Positions 1 to 5,624 of a stretch of DNA of 6,568 nucleotides are shown here, in pieces. The position numbers were made by a program, and so were the translations under genes. This stretch comes from AC-69 sp044869895. GTDB lineage: Bacteria > Actinomycetota > UBA4738 > HRBIN12. The notes beneath the pieces were generated by a model, which saw only the letters and a list, made by a program, of their open reading frames with translations, was not told the DNA's origin and ran no database searches. Location of the stretch: assembly GCA_044869895.1 (NCBI GenBank), contig JBIOXZ010000207.1:1-6568 (forward strand), written 5' to 3'. Within the stretch, counting starts at the first letter, position 1. Every line of letters begins with the position of its first letter.

Positions 1-9
1 GGTGACCAT
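1..9 (-). CDS. 5' end of a divergent gene, first three codons only
   Basis: On the minus strand an ATG lies at 9-7 and is followed by GTC ACC up to the window edge, giving M-V-T. Six bases upstream is a strong Shine-Dalgarno, GGGAGGTGA (reverse complement of 16-24). This is nearly the same signal and spacing as that of the Tat-signal gene at 3787. The start is therefore credible although nothing of the product can be read. The gene is transcribed away from the metallopeptidase gene and shares its upstream region. Function unknown. The main doubt is that three codons cannot be tested for coding character. Confidence 0.45.
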
Positions 10-24
10 CGTCGCTCACCTCCC

Positions 25-296
25 ATTGAGGCTACACCAGGTCGATTCAGAGAGGTGAGGCGCCCAATTCAGCGGCTAGGCACGGAGCACGCCGGCTTCC
101 CGCCTCGATGTAGGACTGTTCCCCCACAACAAGAGCCCAGTCTTCTCGCATGGGACCACCAACTTTCGTTCGATTGACACGCGGCAAGTGGGTGGACTAG
201 GTTCGTTTCGCTTCCGATCTCGACGAGGCGCGAGTTTGTCGCGCCCTGGGATCCCCCCGTCCCCATCCCAAGGGGACCTGATCGAAGGGAGGTTGG
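25..296. other. divergent intergenic region
   Basis: About 270 bases separate the minus-strand start at position 9 from the metallopeptidase start at 297. The plus-strand promoter candidate at 174-203 lies here. On the minus strand the only -10-like string close to the left gene is TAGCCT, just upstream of its ribosome site, and it has no convincing -35 partner. Open frames that cross this region on either strand have no ribosome site or family features and are treated as chance. Confidence 0.5.
174..203 (+). promoter_or_regulatory. sigma70-type promoter candidate for the metallopeptidase gene
   Basis: TTGACA at 174-179 is a perfect -35 consensus. It is followed after 18 bases by TAGGTT at 198-203, which fits the TANNNT -10 pattern common in actinobacteria. 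Transcription would start near 210 and leave a leader of roughly 85 bases before the ATG at 297. No operator repeat was recognised around it. The match is by eye only. Confidence 0.5.
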
Positions 297-2555
297 ATGC
301 GACGGACCCTCATCGCAGCGATGGTGCTCGCGGTGGTCGCCGCGCTCTCGTTCCCGGCCACCGGCTACGCGAAGCCCGGAGCGGCACACGCGCCCCGCGG
401 ACCTGGCTCCGACACGTTCGACCCGGGCCCCGACGTGCATGCGAAGATATTCAAGCAAGCGGGCGCCCCCGTCGTTCCGAGGGCGAACGCACCGAGGGTG
501 GGTGACGTCCGCACCTGGCTCGGCCTGGACGACGCCGAGGGCTTCTATCCGAAGAGCTACCAGCTCCGCGCCGTGGGGGATCACATCGAGGTGTGGACCG
601 CGACGGGTACGTCGACGTTCGCGGGCATCACGTCGACGGATCTCAGCTTCCAGGACGGGGACTGCCGCAACGGCGTCCGCACGACGGTCACGGACGAGCA
701 GGTCGACTACCTGGTCGATCAGTTCGACGGCACCATCTATCCGACGGAGTCGGAGCTGTTCAGCGTGCCCCCGGATCGGAACGGCTTCAAGGCGACTGCG
801 ACGAAGGTGTTCCATGTCTCCAGCAACTACTACCGGGGCGACGGCGACGACATCGTGGTCCTCGTCGACAACGTCCGCGACGACAACTTCAAGGACCTCA
901 ACAACACCCAGGGGTTCTCGTACATCGCGGGGTTCTTCTCCTCGGGTCTCAACGGGTTCTTCAACCGCAACATCATGACGATCGACGCGTTCGATTGGCT
1001 GCACCGCACCGGCGCGAACCCGCCGAACGAGCCGGTTCCAGGCGACAACTGCGCGAGCGCCCCGGCCCGTCCGTTCCTCTACGAGGGCGTCTTCGCGCAC
1101 GAGTATCAGCACCTGCTGCTCTCGTACGTGGACCCGGCCGAGACCACCTGGCAGAACGAGGGGCTGTCGGACACGGCGATCGCGCTGACCGGCTACGGCG
1201 ACCCCGCCGCGCCGATCACCGATCTGCACTTCGACTCCCACATCCAGTGCTTCCAGGGGTACAACAGCGTCCTCACCGACGCGAACCCCAACCCCAGACC
1301 CGGAGGACCCGAGAACTCGCTGACCCTCTGGGGCGACCAGGTCTTCGACCACGAGCAGGAGATCCTGTGCGACTACGGAGCGGCTTACAGCTTCCTCCTG
1401 TGGCTCGCCGATACTTACGGTGACGAGGTCCTGACCCGCCTGCACAACGACGCCGCGAACCACGGCTTCGAGGCGATCCAGGCAGTCTTGGACGACCTGG
1501 ACCCCGGCACCACGGTGGGCGAGGCAGTCGACACCTGGCAGGCCACGATGGCCCTGGACGCGGTCCTCGACGACGGGGGGTCGTTGTCCGGCGGGGACGC
1601 CGGCCTGTACCAGGTGGACCGGCTCGGGGCATCGATCAACTGGGAGACAGGTGCTCCGGACAACGACGCCTACGACACGCCCGGTGCACCGCCGAACGGC
1701 GGCGACTTCGTGCGTCTGATGGATGGCGCAGGCGGGTTCCTGGCGGCCGGTGACGTGACGTCGGTCGAGTTCCAGGGGGTAGCCGACCTCCCACCGTTGC
1801 CCATCGCCTGGGAGGTCGATGCGACGCCGCCGAGCGGGGCGGACGGCCCAGCATTGCACTCACCGGTCGGCGACAACCTGAACGAGGTGATCGTCCGCGA
1901 CGTGAGCGTGCCGGCCGGATCGCCGCAACTGACGTTCGATGCGGCGTGGGATCTGGAGACGACGTTCGACTTCGGCTACGCCCAGATCACGACCGATGGG
2001 GGCGAGACCTACACGAGCCTCCAGTGCACGGACACCGTCGACGACACCGATCCGGCCCTCGGCAATGTGGGGCCCGGCTTCGGGCAGGGGTTCAACGGCG
2101 AGAACGATGCCCCGGTGTTCGCGCCACAGACCTGCGACCTGACCCCCTACGCGGGGCAGACCGTGGGGCTCGCGTTCCGGGTCTTCAACGACGGGGGCGT
2201 CCACTTCGAGGGGTTCTGGGTGGACAACGTGGCGATCGCCGGCACGGTGATCTCCGATGGCTCGACGCTCGACGGATGGCAGTCCGCCACGCAGTACAAC
2301 CCGATCGAGGTCGAGGGCTACACGGTCCAGCTCGTCGCCTACGACGATCCTGGTCACACGGAGGCGCACGTGTTCAGCCTCCCCATCGATGCCGGCTTCC
2401 ACGGGGAGTTGACCGGCGCCGACGTTGCGGCCGCGATCGGGTCGACGGCCAACGTGGTCTCGGCGATCGTGACCTACCACGATGGCACCGAGCTGGTCGC
2501 GCAGTACGCGCCGTACACACTCAGCGTGAACGGCGTGGTACAGCCCGGAGGGTAG
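297..2555 (+). CDS. secreted zinc metallopeptidase, immune inhibitor A / M6-like (or M30-like)
   Basis: A 752-residue exported protease, inferred to act outside the cell on proteins. Residues 1-25 form a Sec signal peptide: MRR, a hydrophobic core, and a likely cut after GYA. The zinc site is HEYQH at 268-272. The Glu of NEGLSD (E288, HExxH-x15-E) is the probable third ligand, as in gluzincin-like families. A helical segment at about 360-410 (CDYGAAYSFLLWLADTYGD and onwards) resembles the part that follows the active site in M30/M6 relatives. Residues about 540-650 look like the MAM/jelly-roll domain of immune inhibitor A: LTFDAAWDLE, DFGYAQITTDGG, then DGGVHFEGFWVDNVAI. The last 100 residues are of unknown fold, with no sorting signal or membrane anchor. 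The mature chain has six cysteines, so disulfides are possible. The start at 297 has GGAGG at 288-292, four bases away. Monocistronic: promoter at 174-203, terminator at 2580-2607. Peptidase class is well supported; the exact MEROPS family is not. Confidence 0.88.
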   Translation: MRRTLIAAMVLAVVAALSFPATGYAKPGAAHAPRGPGSDTFDPGPDVHAKIFKQAGAPVVPRANAPRVGDVRTWLGLDDAEGFYPKSYQLRAVGDHIEVWTATGTSTFAGITSTDLSFQDGDCRNGVRTTVTDEQVDYLVDQFDGTIYPTESELFSVPPDRNGFKATATKVFHVSSNYYRGDGDDIVVLVDNVRDDNFKDLNNTQGFSYIAGFFSSGLNGFFNRNIMTIDAFDWLHRTGANPPNEPVPGDNCASAPARPFLYEGVFAHEYQHLLLSYVDPAETTWQNEGLSDTAIALTGYGDPAAPITDLHFDSHIQCFQGYNSVLTDANPNPRPGGPENSLTLWGDQVFDHEQEILCDYGAAYSFLLWLADTYGDEVLTRLHNDAANHGFEAIQAVLDDLDPGTTVGEAVDTWQATMALDAVLDDGGSLSGGDAGLYQVDRLGASINWETGAPDNDAYDTPGAPPNGGDFVRLMDGAGGFLAAGDVTSVEFQGVADLPPLPIAWEVDATPPSGADGPALHSPVGDNLNEVIVRDVSVPAGSPQLTFDAAWDLETTFDFGYAQITTDGGETYTSLQCTDTVDDTDPALGNVGPGFGQGFNGENDAPVFAPQTCDLTPYAGQTVGLAFRVFNDGGVHFEGFWVDNVAIAGTVISDGSTLDGWQSATQYNPIEVEGYTVQLVAYDDPGHTEAHVFSLPIDAGFHGELTGADVAAAIGSTANVVSAIVTYHDGTELVAQYAPYTLSVNGVVQPGG

Positions 2556-2579
2556 TCCACCTCCGACGCAGCGGTGCTG

Positions 2580-2607
2580 GGGGGCGGCCCCGACCGGGGC
2601 CGCCCCC
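2580..2607 (+). terminator. GC-rich terminator hairpin after the metallopeptidase
   Basis: A perfect 12-base-pair stem, GGGGGCGGCCCC (2580-2591) with GGGGCCGCCCCC (2596-2607), closes a GACC loop. It begins 25 bases after the stop codon. The following bases (TTCGCG) give only a very short T run, so this is a strong hairpin with a weak U tract. That is common in GC-rich actinobacteria. It separates the metallopeptidase from the DUF4331 operon. Confidence 0.75.
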
Positions 2608-2818
2608 TTCGCGTCTGGCAACGCTCTGCCCACCGATCAGCATCTCGACCCTCCCCAAGTAATCCGAACGGGCCCGACCAGCGAATCACTCGACGTCTTG
2701 CTCATCAACGAGCGGGAGCTTGGCCCGCGAGGGGGAATGGCATGGCTGACGCCGTCCAATTGACCTGAACACCACGCGCCCGCGGCCCTTTGTTCCCATC
2801 ATTTGAGGAGGTGACGAG

Positions 2819-3772
2819 ATGGCGGATCACCTTGACGCGCCCGGCCTGATGCCCCCTGGCGGGGACCCCCGGGTCGACATCACGGACATCTACGCGTTCC
2901 AGAAGCCGGGGGACCCGACGAAGTCCATCTTGATCATGAACGTGAACCCGCTCACGCTCGCGTCGGAGTTCAGCCCCGATGTGATCTACGAGCTCAAGGT
3001 CGACACCGACGGCGACGCATCCGCGAACGTGGCCTTCCGGATCACGTTCTCGGCCAAGAGCACCGGCGCTCAGACGGCCACCGTTCGGCTGGCCTCGGGG
3101 TCGCAGGCCACGGGAAGGAGCGGCACCGGCACCGTGATCATCAGCAGGGCGCCCGTATCCTTCGGGGCCACGCCGCAGGTTACGACCCAGGGGCCCTACG
3201 CCTTCTTCGCCGGGATCCGAAGCGACCCCTTCTTCTTCGACCTGCTCGGGTTCCTGAACAACTTCGCCTTCACCGGCAGCGACTTCTTCGCCGACAAGAA
3301 CGTGTTCGGCATCGCGGTCGAGGTGCCGAACTCCGCGTTTGGATCGAGCTCGCAGATCGGCGTGTGGGGGCGAGTCCTCCTGCCCCAGAGCGACGGAAGC
3401 ATGCTCCAGATCGACCGGATGGGGCGCCCTGCGATCAACACGGTGTTCATGCACGGCAAGGAGAAGTTGATGTTCAACCGGTCTGAGCCGATCCAGGACC
3501 GGGCCAGGTTCACCGACGAGGTCGTCGCCGTGCTCACCTCATTCGGGTACACGACGGCGCAGGCCGACGGGATCGCGGACATCCTGCTCCCGGACATCCT
3601 GACCTACGATTCCTCGAGCTCGGGCGGCTTCCTGAACGGCCGGAACCTGACCGACGACGTCATCGATATCGAGCTCAACCTCGTGACCAACGGGCAGGTG
3701 ACCGGCGACGGCGTCGGGGCGCATGTGGACCTGCTCGGCAGCTTCCCGTACCTCGGAAATCCGCACTCGTAG
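2819..3772 (+). CDS. DUF4331 family protein, without signal peptide
   Basis: A 317-residue protein with both hallmarks of DUF4331. Near the N-terminus are HLDAP (from H4) and DPRVDITDIYAF (16-27), followed by a strand-rich MNVNP segment. At the C-terminus (273-317) are NGRNLTDDVIDIEL, GDGVGAHVDL and FPYLGNPH. The family's biochemical role is not established to my knowledge. There is no signal peptide or membrane segment, whereas many relatives are exported. The start is fixed by GAGGAGGT at 2805-2812, six bases before ATG. A GTG at 2811 is out of frame. Its stop codon is 14 bases from the next start and the next gene's ribosome site begins on it, so the two are almost certainly one operon. 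No convincing promoter was found in 2611-2818. Family assignment is firm; function is open. Confidence 0.88.
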   Translation: MADHLDAPGLMPPGGDPRVDITDIYAFQKPGDPTKSILIMNVNPLTLASEFSPDVIYELKVDTDGDASANVAFRITFSAKSTGAQTATVRLASGSQATGRSGTGTVIISRAPVSFGATPQVTTQGPYAFFAGIRSDPFFFDLLGFLNNFAFTGSDFFADKNVFGIAVEVPNSAFGSSSQIGVWGRVLLPQSDGSMLQIDRMGRPAINTVFMHGKEKLMFNRSEPIQDRARFTDEVVAVLTSFGYTTAQADGIADILLPDILTYDSSSSGGFLNGRNLTDDVIDIELNLVTNGQVTGDGVGAHVDLLGSFPYLGNPHS

Positions 3773-3786
3773 GGAGGTGACATCGA

Positions 3787-4272
3787 ATGAGCGATCTCAG
3801 TCGTAGGGATTTCCTGAAATTTGCGAGCGCCGGGTCCGCCGCGGCGGCCGTCGCCGTCGGTGGTGGCGTGCTCGCCAGGATGAAGCTGGTCTCCTCAAGC
3901 GCGAGGGGCGACACGGTGACGTTTCGGGCGGTGACGGGGGTCCCGAGGGAACCGCTTCCCGCGTACGCCTCGTTCGTCCTGGACGGGCGGGTCGACCTCT
4001 CGACGGGCACGGGCACGATCACCAAGACGATCTACGCCGGCGCCCCGGACGCCATGAGCTCGATCGTGTTCCCCGAGCTGTCAAGGTCATTCCGGGTGAC
4101 CTCGGTCGAAGGCGACGCGGCCAAGCTTCGCATCCAGGGTGTGATCGATGACCGCACGATGCTGCGGCCGGGCGAGCCCCGTACGGCGACGATGGTGGTG
4201 GATCGGGGTAGGGGCGAAGTCATCGCGCCCTTCGTCGACAGCGACGTCGTCCTCGCGCTTCGGGGGACCTAG
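3787..4272 (+). CDS. small Tat-exported protein of unknown function
   Basis: A 161-residue protein that opens with a classic twin-arginine signal: SRRDFLKF (R6, R7), an Ala/Gly-rich hydrophobic core to about residue 30, and a plausible signal peptidase site after SSA (37-39). The remaining roughly 120 residues are rich in alternating hydrophobic/polar stretches and Thr/Val/Asp, suggesting a single beta-sandwich-like domain. There are no cysteines and no recognisable cofactor motif. The ATG at 3787 has GGAGGTGA at 3773-3780, a near-perfect anti-SD match six bases away. It is translated directly after the DUF4331 gene, so the two products are probably made together. Folding before export, which Tat implies, would allow binding of a partner in the cytoplasm. 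I do not recognise the mature domain. Confidence 0.82.
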   Translation: MSDLSRRDFLKFASAGSAAAAVAVGGGVLARMKLVSSSARGDTVTFRAVTGVPREPLPAYASFVLDGRVDLSTGTGTITKTIYAGAPDAMSSIVFPELSRSFRVTSVEGDAAKLRIQGVIDDRTMLRPGEPRTATMVVDRGRGEVIAPFVDSDVVLALRGT

Positions 4273-4326
4273 GGATCGCGAGGGTCACCGACAAGTCGTA
4301 GTCACGTTGGTCTCGAGGGGTACCGT

Positions 4327-4356
4327 CCGATGGTTGGCGTGGCAACGTCGGCTTTT
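4327..4356 (+). terminator. probable intrinsic terminator of the DUF4331/Tat operon
   Basis: Starting 55 bases after the Tat-gene stop, CCGA (4327-4330) pairs with TCGG (4348-4351) and GTTG (4333-4336) pairs with CAAC (4343-4346). There is a small internal loop and a six-base GCGTGG apex. The hairpin is followed by CTTTT (4352-4356). The stem is short and interrupted, so the call is moderate. The strand with the T run matches the plus-strand operon rather than the convergent small gene at 4397-4579. Confidence 0.4.
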
Positions 4357-4396
4357 GGGCGCTCCCTTCATGGCCGATCTCTCCATGCCAATCGGG

Positions 4397-4579
4397 CTAT
4401 GTCCCCGCGGCCTCCTCTTTTGGTACGCCTGCGTCCGGGGTGGTCCTCTCGCGGGCTGGCTCGGGCTCCTCAAGGAAGACCGCCGGCGGATCACTCGCTG
4501 GGAAGGACAGCATCGAGGCTTCGTCGAGCAAAAGGTCGAGACGTTTCCGCCGTTCCTCTGGTGACGCGGGCTCGCTCAT
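4397..4579 (-). CDS. small SFPASDPPA-motif protein
   Basis: A 60-residue acidic, proline-rich protein. Residues 8-23 form a charged helix (EERRKRLDLLLDEASM). They lead into SFPASDPPAV (25-34), a motif I recognise from many short uncharacterised bacterial proteins in which a Glu/Asp-rich helix precedes SFPASDPPA. The C-terminal tail (EEPEPARERTTPDAG and on) is probably disordered. No signal peptide or membrane segment. The ATG at 4579-4577 has only a weak upstream GGGAT. The motif, rather than the ribosome site, carries the call. It is convergent with the DUF4331/Tat operon and divergent from the short frame at 4656. Function unknown. Confidence 0.68.
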   Translation of the reverse strand: MSEPASPEERRKRLDLLLDEASMLSFPASDPPAVFLEEPEPARERTTPDAGVPKEEAAGT

Positions 4580-4628
4580 CGGATCCCAATAGCACCATAG
4601 TCGTGGGCCCGCAACACAGCGCAGGGTT

Positions 4629-4677
4629 CAGGGCGAACCGATACCCGTGGTGATCATGCGCGTCTGGTTCGCCCCTG
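4629..4677. repeat. inverted repeat spanning the start of the 53-codon frame
   Basis: CAGGGCGAACC (4629-4639) is the reverse complement of GGTTCGCCCCTG (4666-4677) apart from one bulged C, giving 11 pairs. The arms flank 26 bases that hold all candidate start codons of the frame at 4656. In RNA this would place the start in a hairpin loop. As DNA it could be an operator between two divergent small genes. It may also be coincidence in GC-rich sequence. Confidence 0.4.
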
Positions 4678-4817
4678 GATACGATCTCAGTATCTGCTGG
4701 CGCGAACACCCCGATCAACGGGGGGAGGCCTGGACGAAGCGTAGCGGCCTTCCCCTGGCCCGGGTTGAGGCTTTGTGGGAGATGGTTCGATCAGGGCGGA
4801 CCGTCGAGTTCCCCTAG
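4656..4817 (+). CDS. possible 53-residue hypothetical protein
   Basis: An open frame from ATG 4656 (alternative GTG starts at 4647 and 4650) to TAG 4815-4817. The product begins MRVWFAPGYDLSICWREHP and ends in an amphipathic stretch, LPLARVEALWEMVRSGRTVEF. Third positions are GC-biased and the tail looks like a real helix plus strand, so it may be a genuine small gene. Against this, no good Shine-Dalgarno is present: GGTGAT at 4649-4654 is too close, and AGGG at 4630-4633 is too far from the ATG. It is not recognised as any family. It is divergent from the SFPASDPPA gene. Confidence 0.38.
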   Translation: MRVWFAPGYDLSICWREHPDQRGEAWTKRSGLPLARVEALWEMVRSGRTVEFP

Positions 4818-4912
4818 CCGCAGCTGGAGGTTCGAAAGCGCGAAGGTGTTGTGAAAGGTGCGGTGGCGGAGCCCTCAACTGACGACGGCCTGAACTTGCG
4901 AATCGCGAGGCG

Positions 4913-5040
4913 ATGGAGTATCCAGTGCGCGTTGGGGAACATAGCCATCAACGGCCTGGGCCGGATCGGTCGAGCAGCGGTCAAGATCCTCCTGTATTCC
5001 AATGGGGCTGGTGGTCGTCCGGGCCAGTCGGATGAGCTGA
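4913..5040 (+). pseudogene. frameshifted remnant of glyceraldehyde-3-phosphate dehydrogenase N-terminus
   Basis: From ATG 4913 the frame reads MEYPVRV, a typical start of GAPDH. After a shift, from 4941 the next frame reads IAINGLGRIGRAAVKILL, matching the NAD-binding Rossmann motif (INGFGRIGR) that opens every GAPDH. A further shift near 4999-5005 gives GLVVVRA, where a normal enzyme reads something like ELVAVND. Homology fades after about 5040, so more than 300 residues, including the catalytic Cys, are absent. The extra bases between GTT and GCC (about ten) account for the first frameshift. A continuous frame from GTG 4851 to 5087 covers the middle part and could be expressed as a short chimera that overlaps the DUF488 start by 16 bases. 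That product could not be an enzyme. Confidence 0.7.
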
Positions 5041-5071
5041 CCGCAACGGTGGCGGGCCGCAAGGAACCGCA

Positions 5072-5443
5072 GTGGACATCCGCCTGAAACGCGCCTACGA
5101 ACCGGCAGCACCCTCGGACGGTTACCGCGTCTTGATCGACCGCCTCTGGCCGCGCGGGGTCTCGCGCGAGCGGGTAAAGCTCGATGAGTGGGACCAAGAG
5201 CTACCGCCGAGTACGAGGCTCCGGGAGTGGTTCCGGCACGAGCCGAGTCGCTTCGAGGAGTTTCGCCGCCGCTATATCGATGAGCTTCGTGGCCAGCGCC
5301 CGCGCCTCACGGAGCTCCGGCGGCGGGCTCGCGCAGGCACGCTCACTCTCGTCTACGCCGCCCGGGACACCGAACACAACGACGCCGTCGTCCTCGCCAA
5401 CGTCCTGCGCCGCGGACTGCCGAAGGCCCGGAAGCGGTCGTGA
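5072..5443 (+). CDS. DUF488 family protein (YeaO-like)
   Basis: A 123-residue cytosolic protein that covers the whole short DUF488 family. It has the N-terminal MDIRLKRAYEP, then SDGYRVLIDRLWPRG (15-29) with the invariant DRLWPRG. A central stretch follows (LREWFRHEPSRFEEFRRRY), and the C-terminal strand-helix is LTLVYAARDTEHNDAVVL. No catalytic activity is firmly known for the family. The GTG start at 5072 is chosen because the conserved N-terminus begins there and AAGGA (5061-5065) sits six bases upstream. It lies directly behind the GAPDH remnant and is convergent with the minus-strand genes on the right. The C-terminus is basic (PKARKRS). Family assignment is firm. Confidence 0.88.
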   Translation: MDIRLKRAYEPAAPSDGYRVLIDRLWPRGVSRERVKLDEWDQELPPSTRLREWFRHEPSRFEEFRRRYIDELRGQRPRLTELRRRARAGTLTLVYAARDTEHNDAVVLANVLRRGLPKARKRS

Positions 5444-5555
5444 CGGTGATAGCACATCGATCGAGGCTTTGTCCGCTCTTCAGTGGCGTCGTCGACGAAT
5501 AGGTCGGGTTACCCCGTTCCGGAGTGCTGGTCGATTTGCCCCACTGGAAGCGGTG

Positions 5556-5584
5556 GCGACGTAACCGGCGAGTGCCGCCGTCGC
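5556..5584. terminator. weak hairpin between convergent genes
   Basis: GCGACG (5556-5561) pairs with CGTCGC (5579-5584), and inside it CGGC (5566-5569) pairs with GCCG (5574-5577) around a GAGT loop. It lies in the 181-base gap between the DUF488 stop and the stop of the minus-strand gene at 5625, where a bidirectional terminator would be expected. There is no T run on either side, and such hairpins arise easily in GC-rich sequence. Nothing else was recognised in this gap. Confidence 0.25.
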
Positions 5585-5624
5585 GCGAAGGCTTGGCTGA
5601 TGTCATGCGGGTGCCCCATCGCTC

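Noticed and set aside
69..1859. 596-codon open frame on the minus strand opposite the metallopeptidase
   Set aside because: It is a by-product of strong GC bias in the plus-strand gene. The product is Arg/Val-rich with no domain, and the plus strand has a signal peptide, zinc site and ribosome site.
1860..2633. 257-codon minus-strand frame opposite the metallopeptidase C-terminus
   Set aside because: Low-complexity Arg/Val/Gly product, mirrors the real gene, and runs through the terminator hairpin.
1946..2662. 238-codon plus-strand frame inside the metallopeptidase
   Set aside because: Arg-rich shifted frame of the real gene, running past its terminator.
2734..2756. ECF-type promoter (GGAAT ... 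CGTC) upstream of DUF4331
   Set aside because: The spacer is only 14 bases and the -35 element is imperfect, so it is too weak to call.
2760..2790. TTGACC as a -35 element for the DUF4331 operon
   Set aside because: No TANNNT element at 16-19 bases downstream.
2705..3454. 249-codon minus-strand frame opposite DUF4331
   Set aside because: Mirror of a confidently identified plus-strand gene, with no motif of its own.
4491..4718. 75-codon minus-strand frame (HDHHGYRFALNPALCC...) overlapping the SFPASDPPA gene
   Set aside because: TTG start without a ribosome site. It overlaps a better-supported small gene in another frame and no family was recognised.
4814..5197. 127-codon minus-strand frame over the GAPDH remnant and DUF488 start
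   Set aside because: Opposite to recognisable plus-strand coding motifs. The product has no features.
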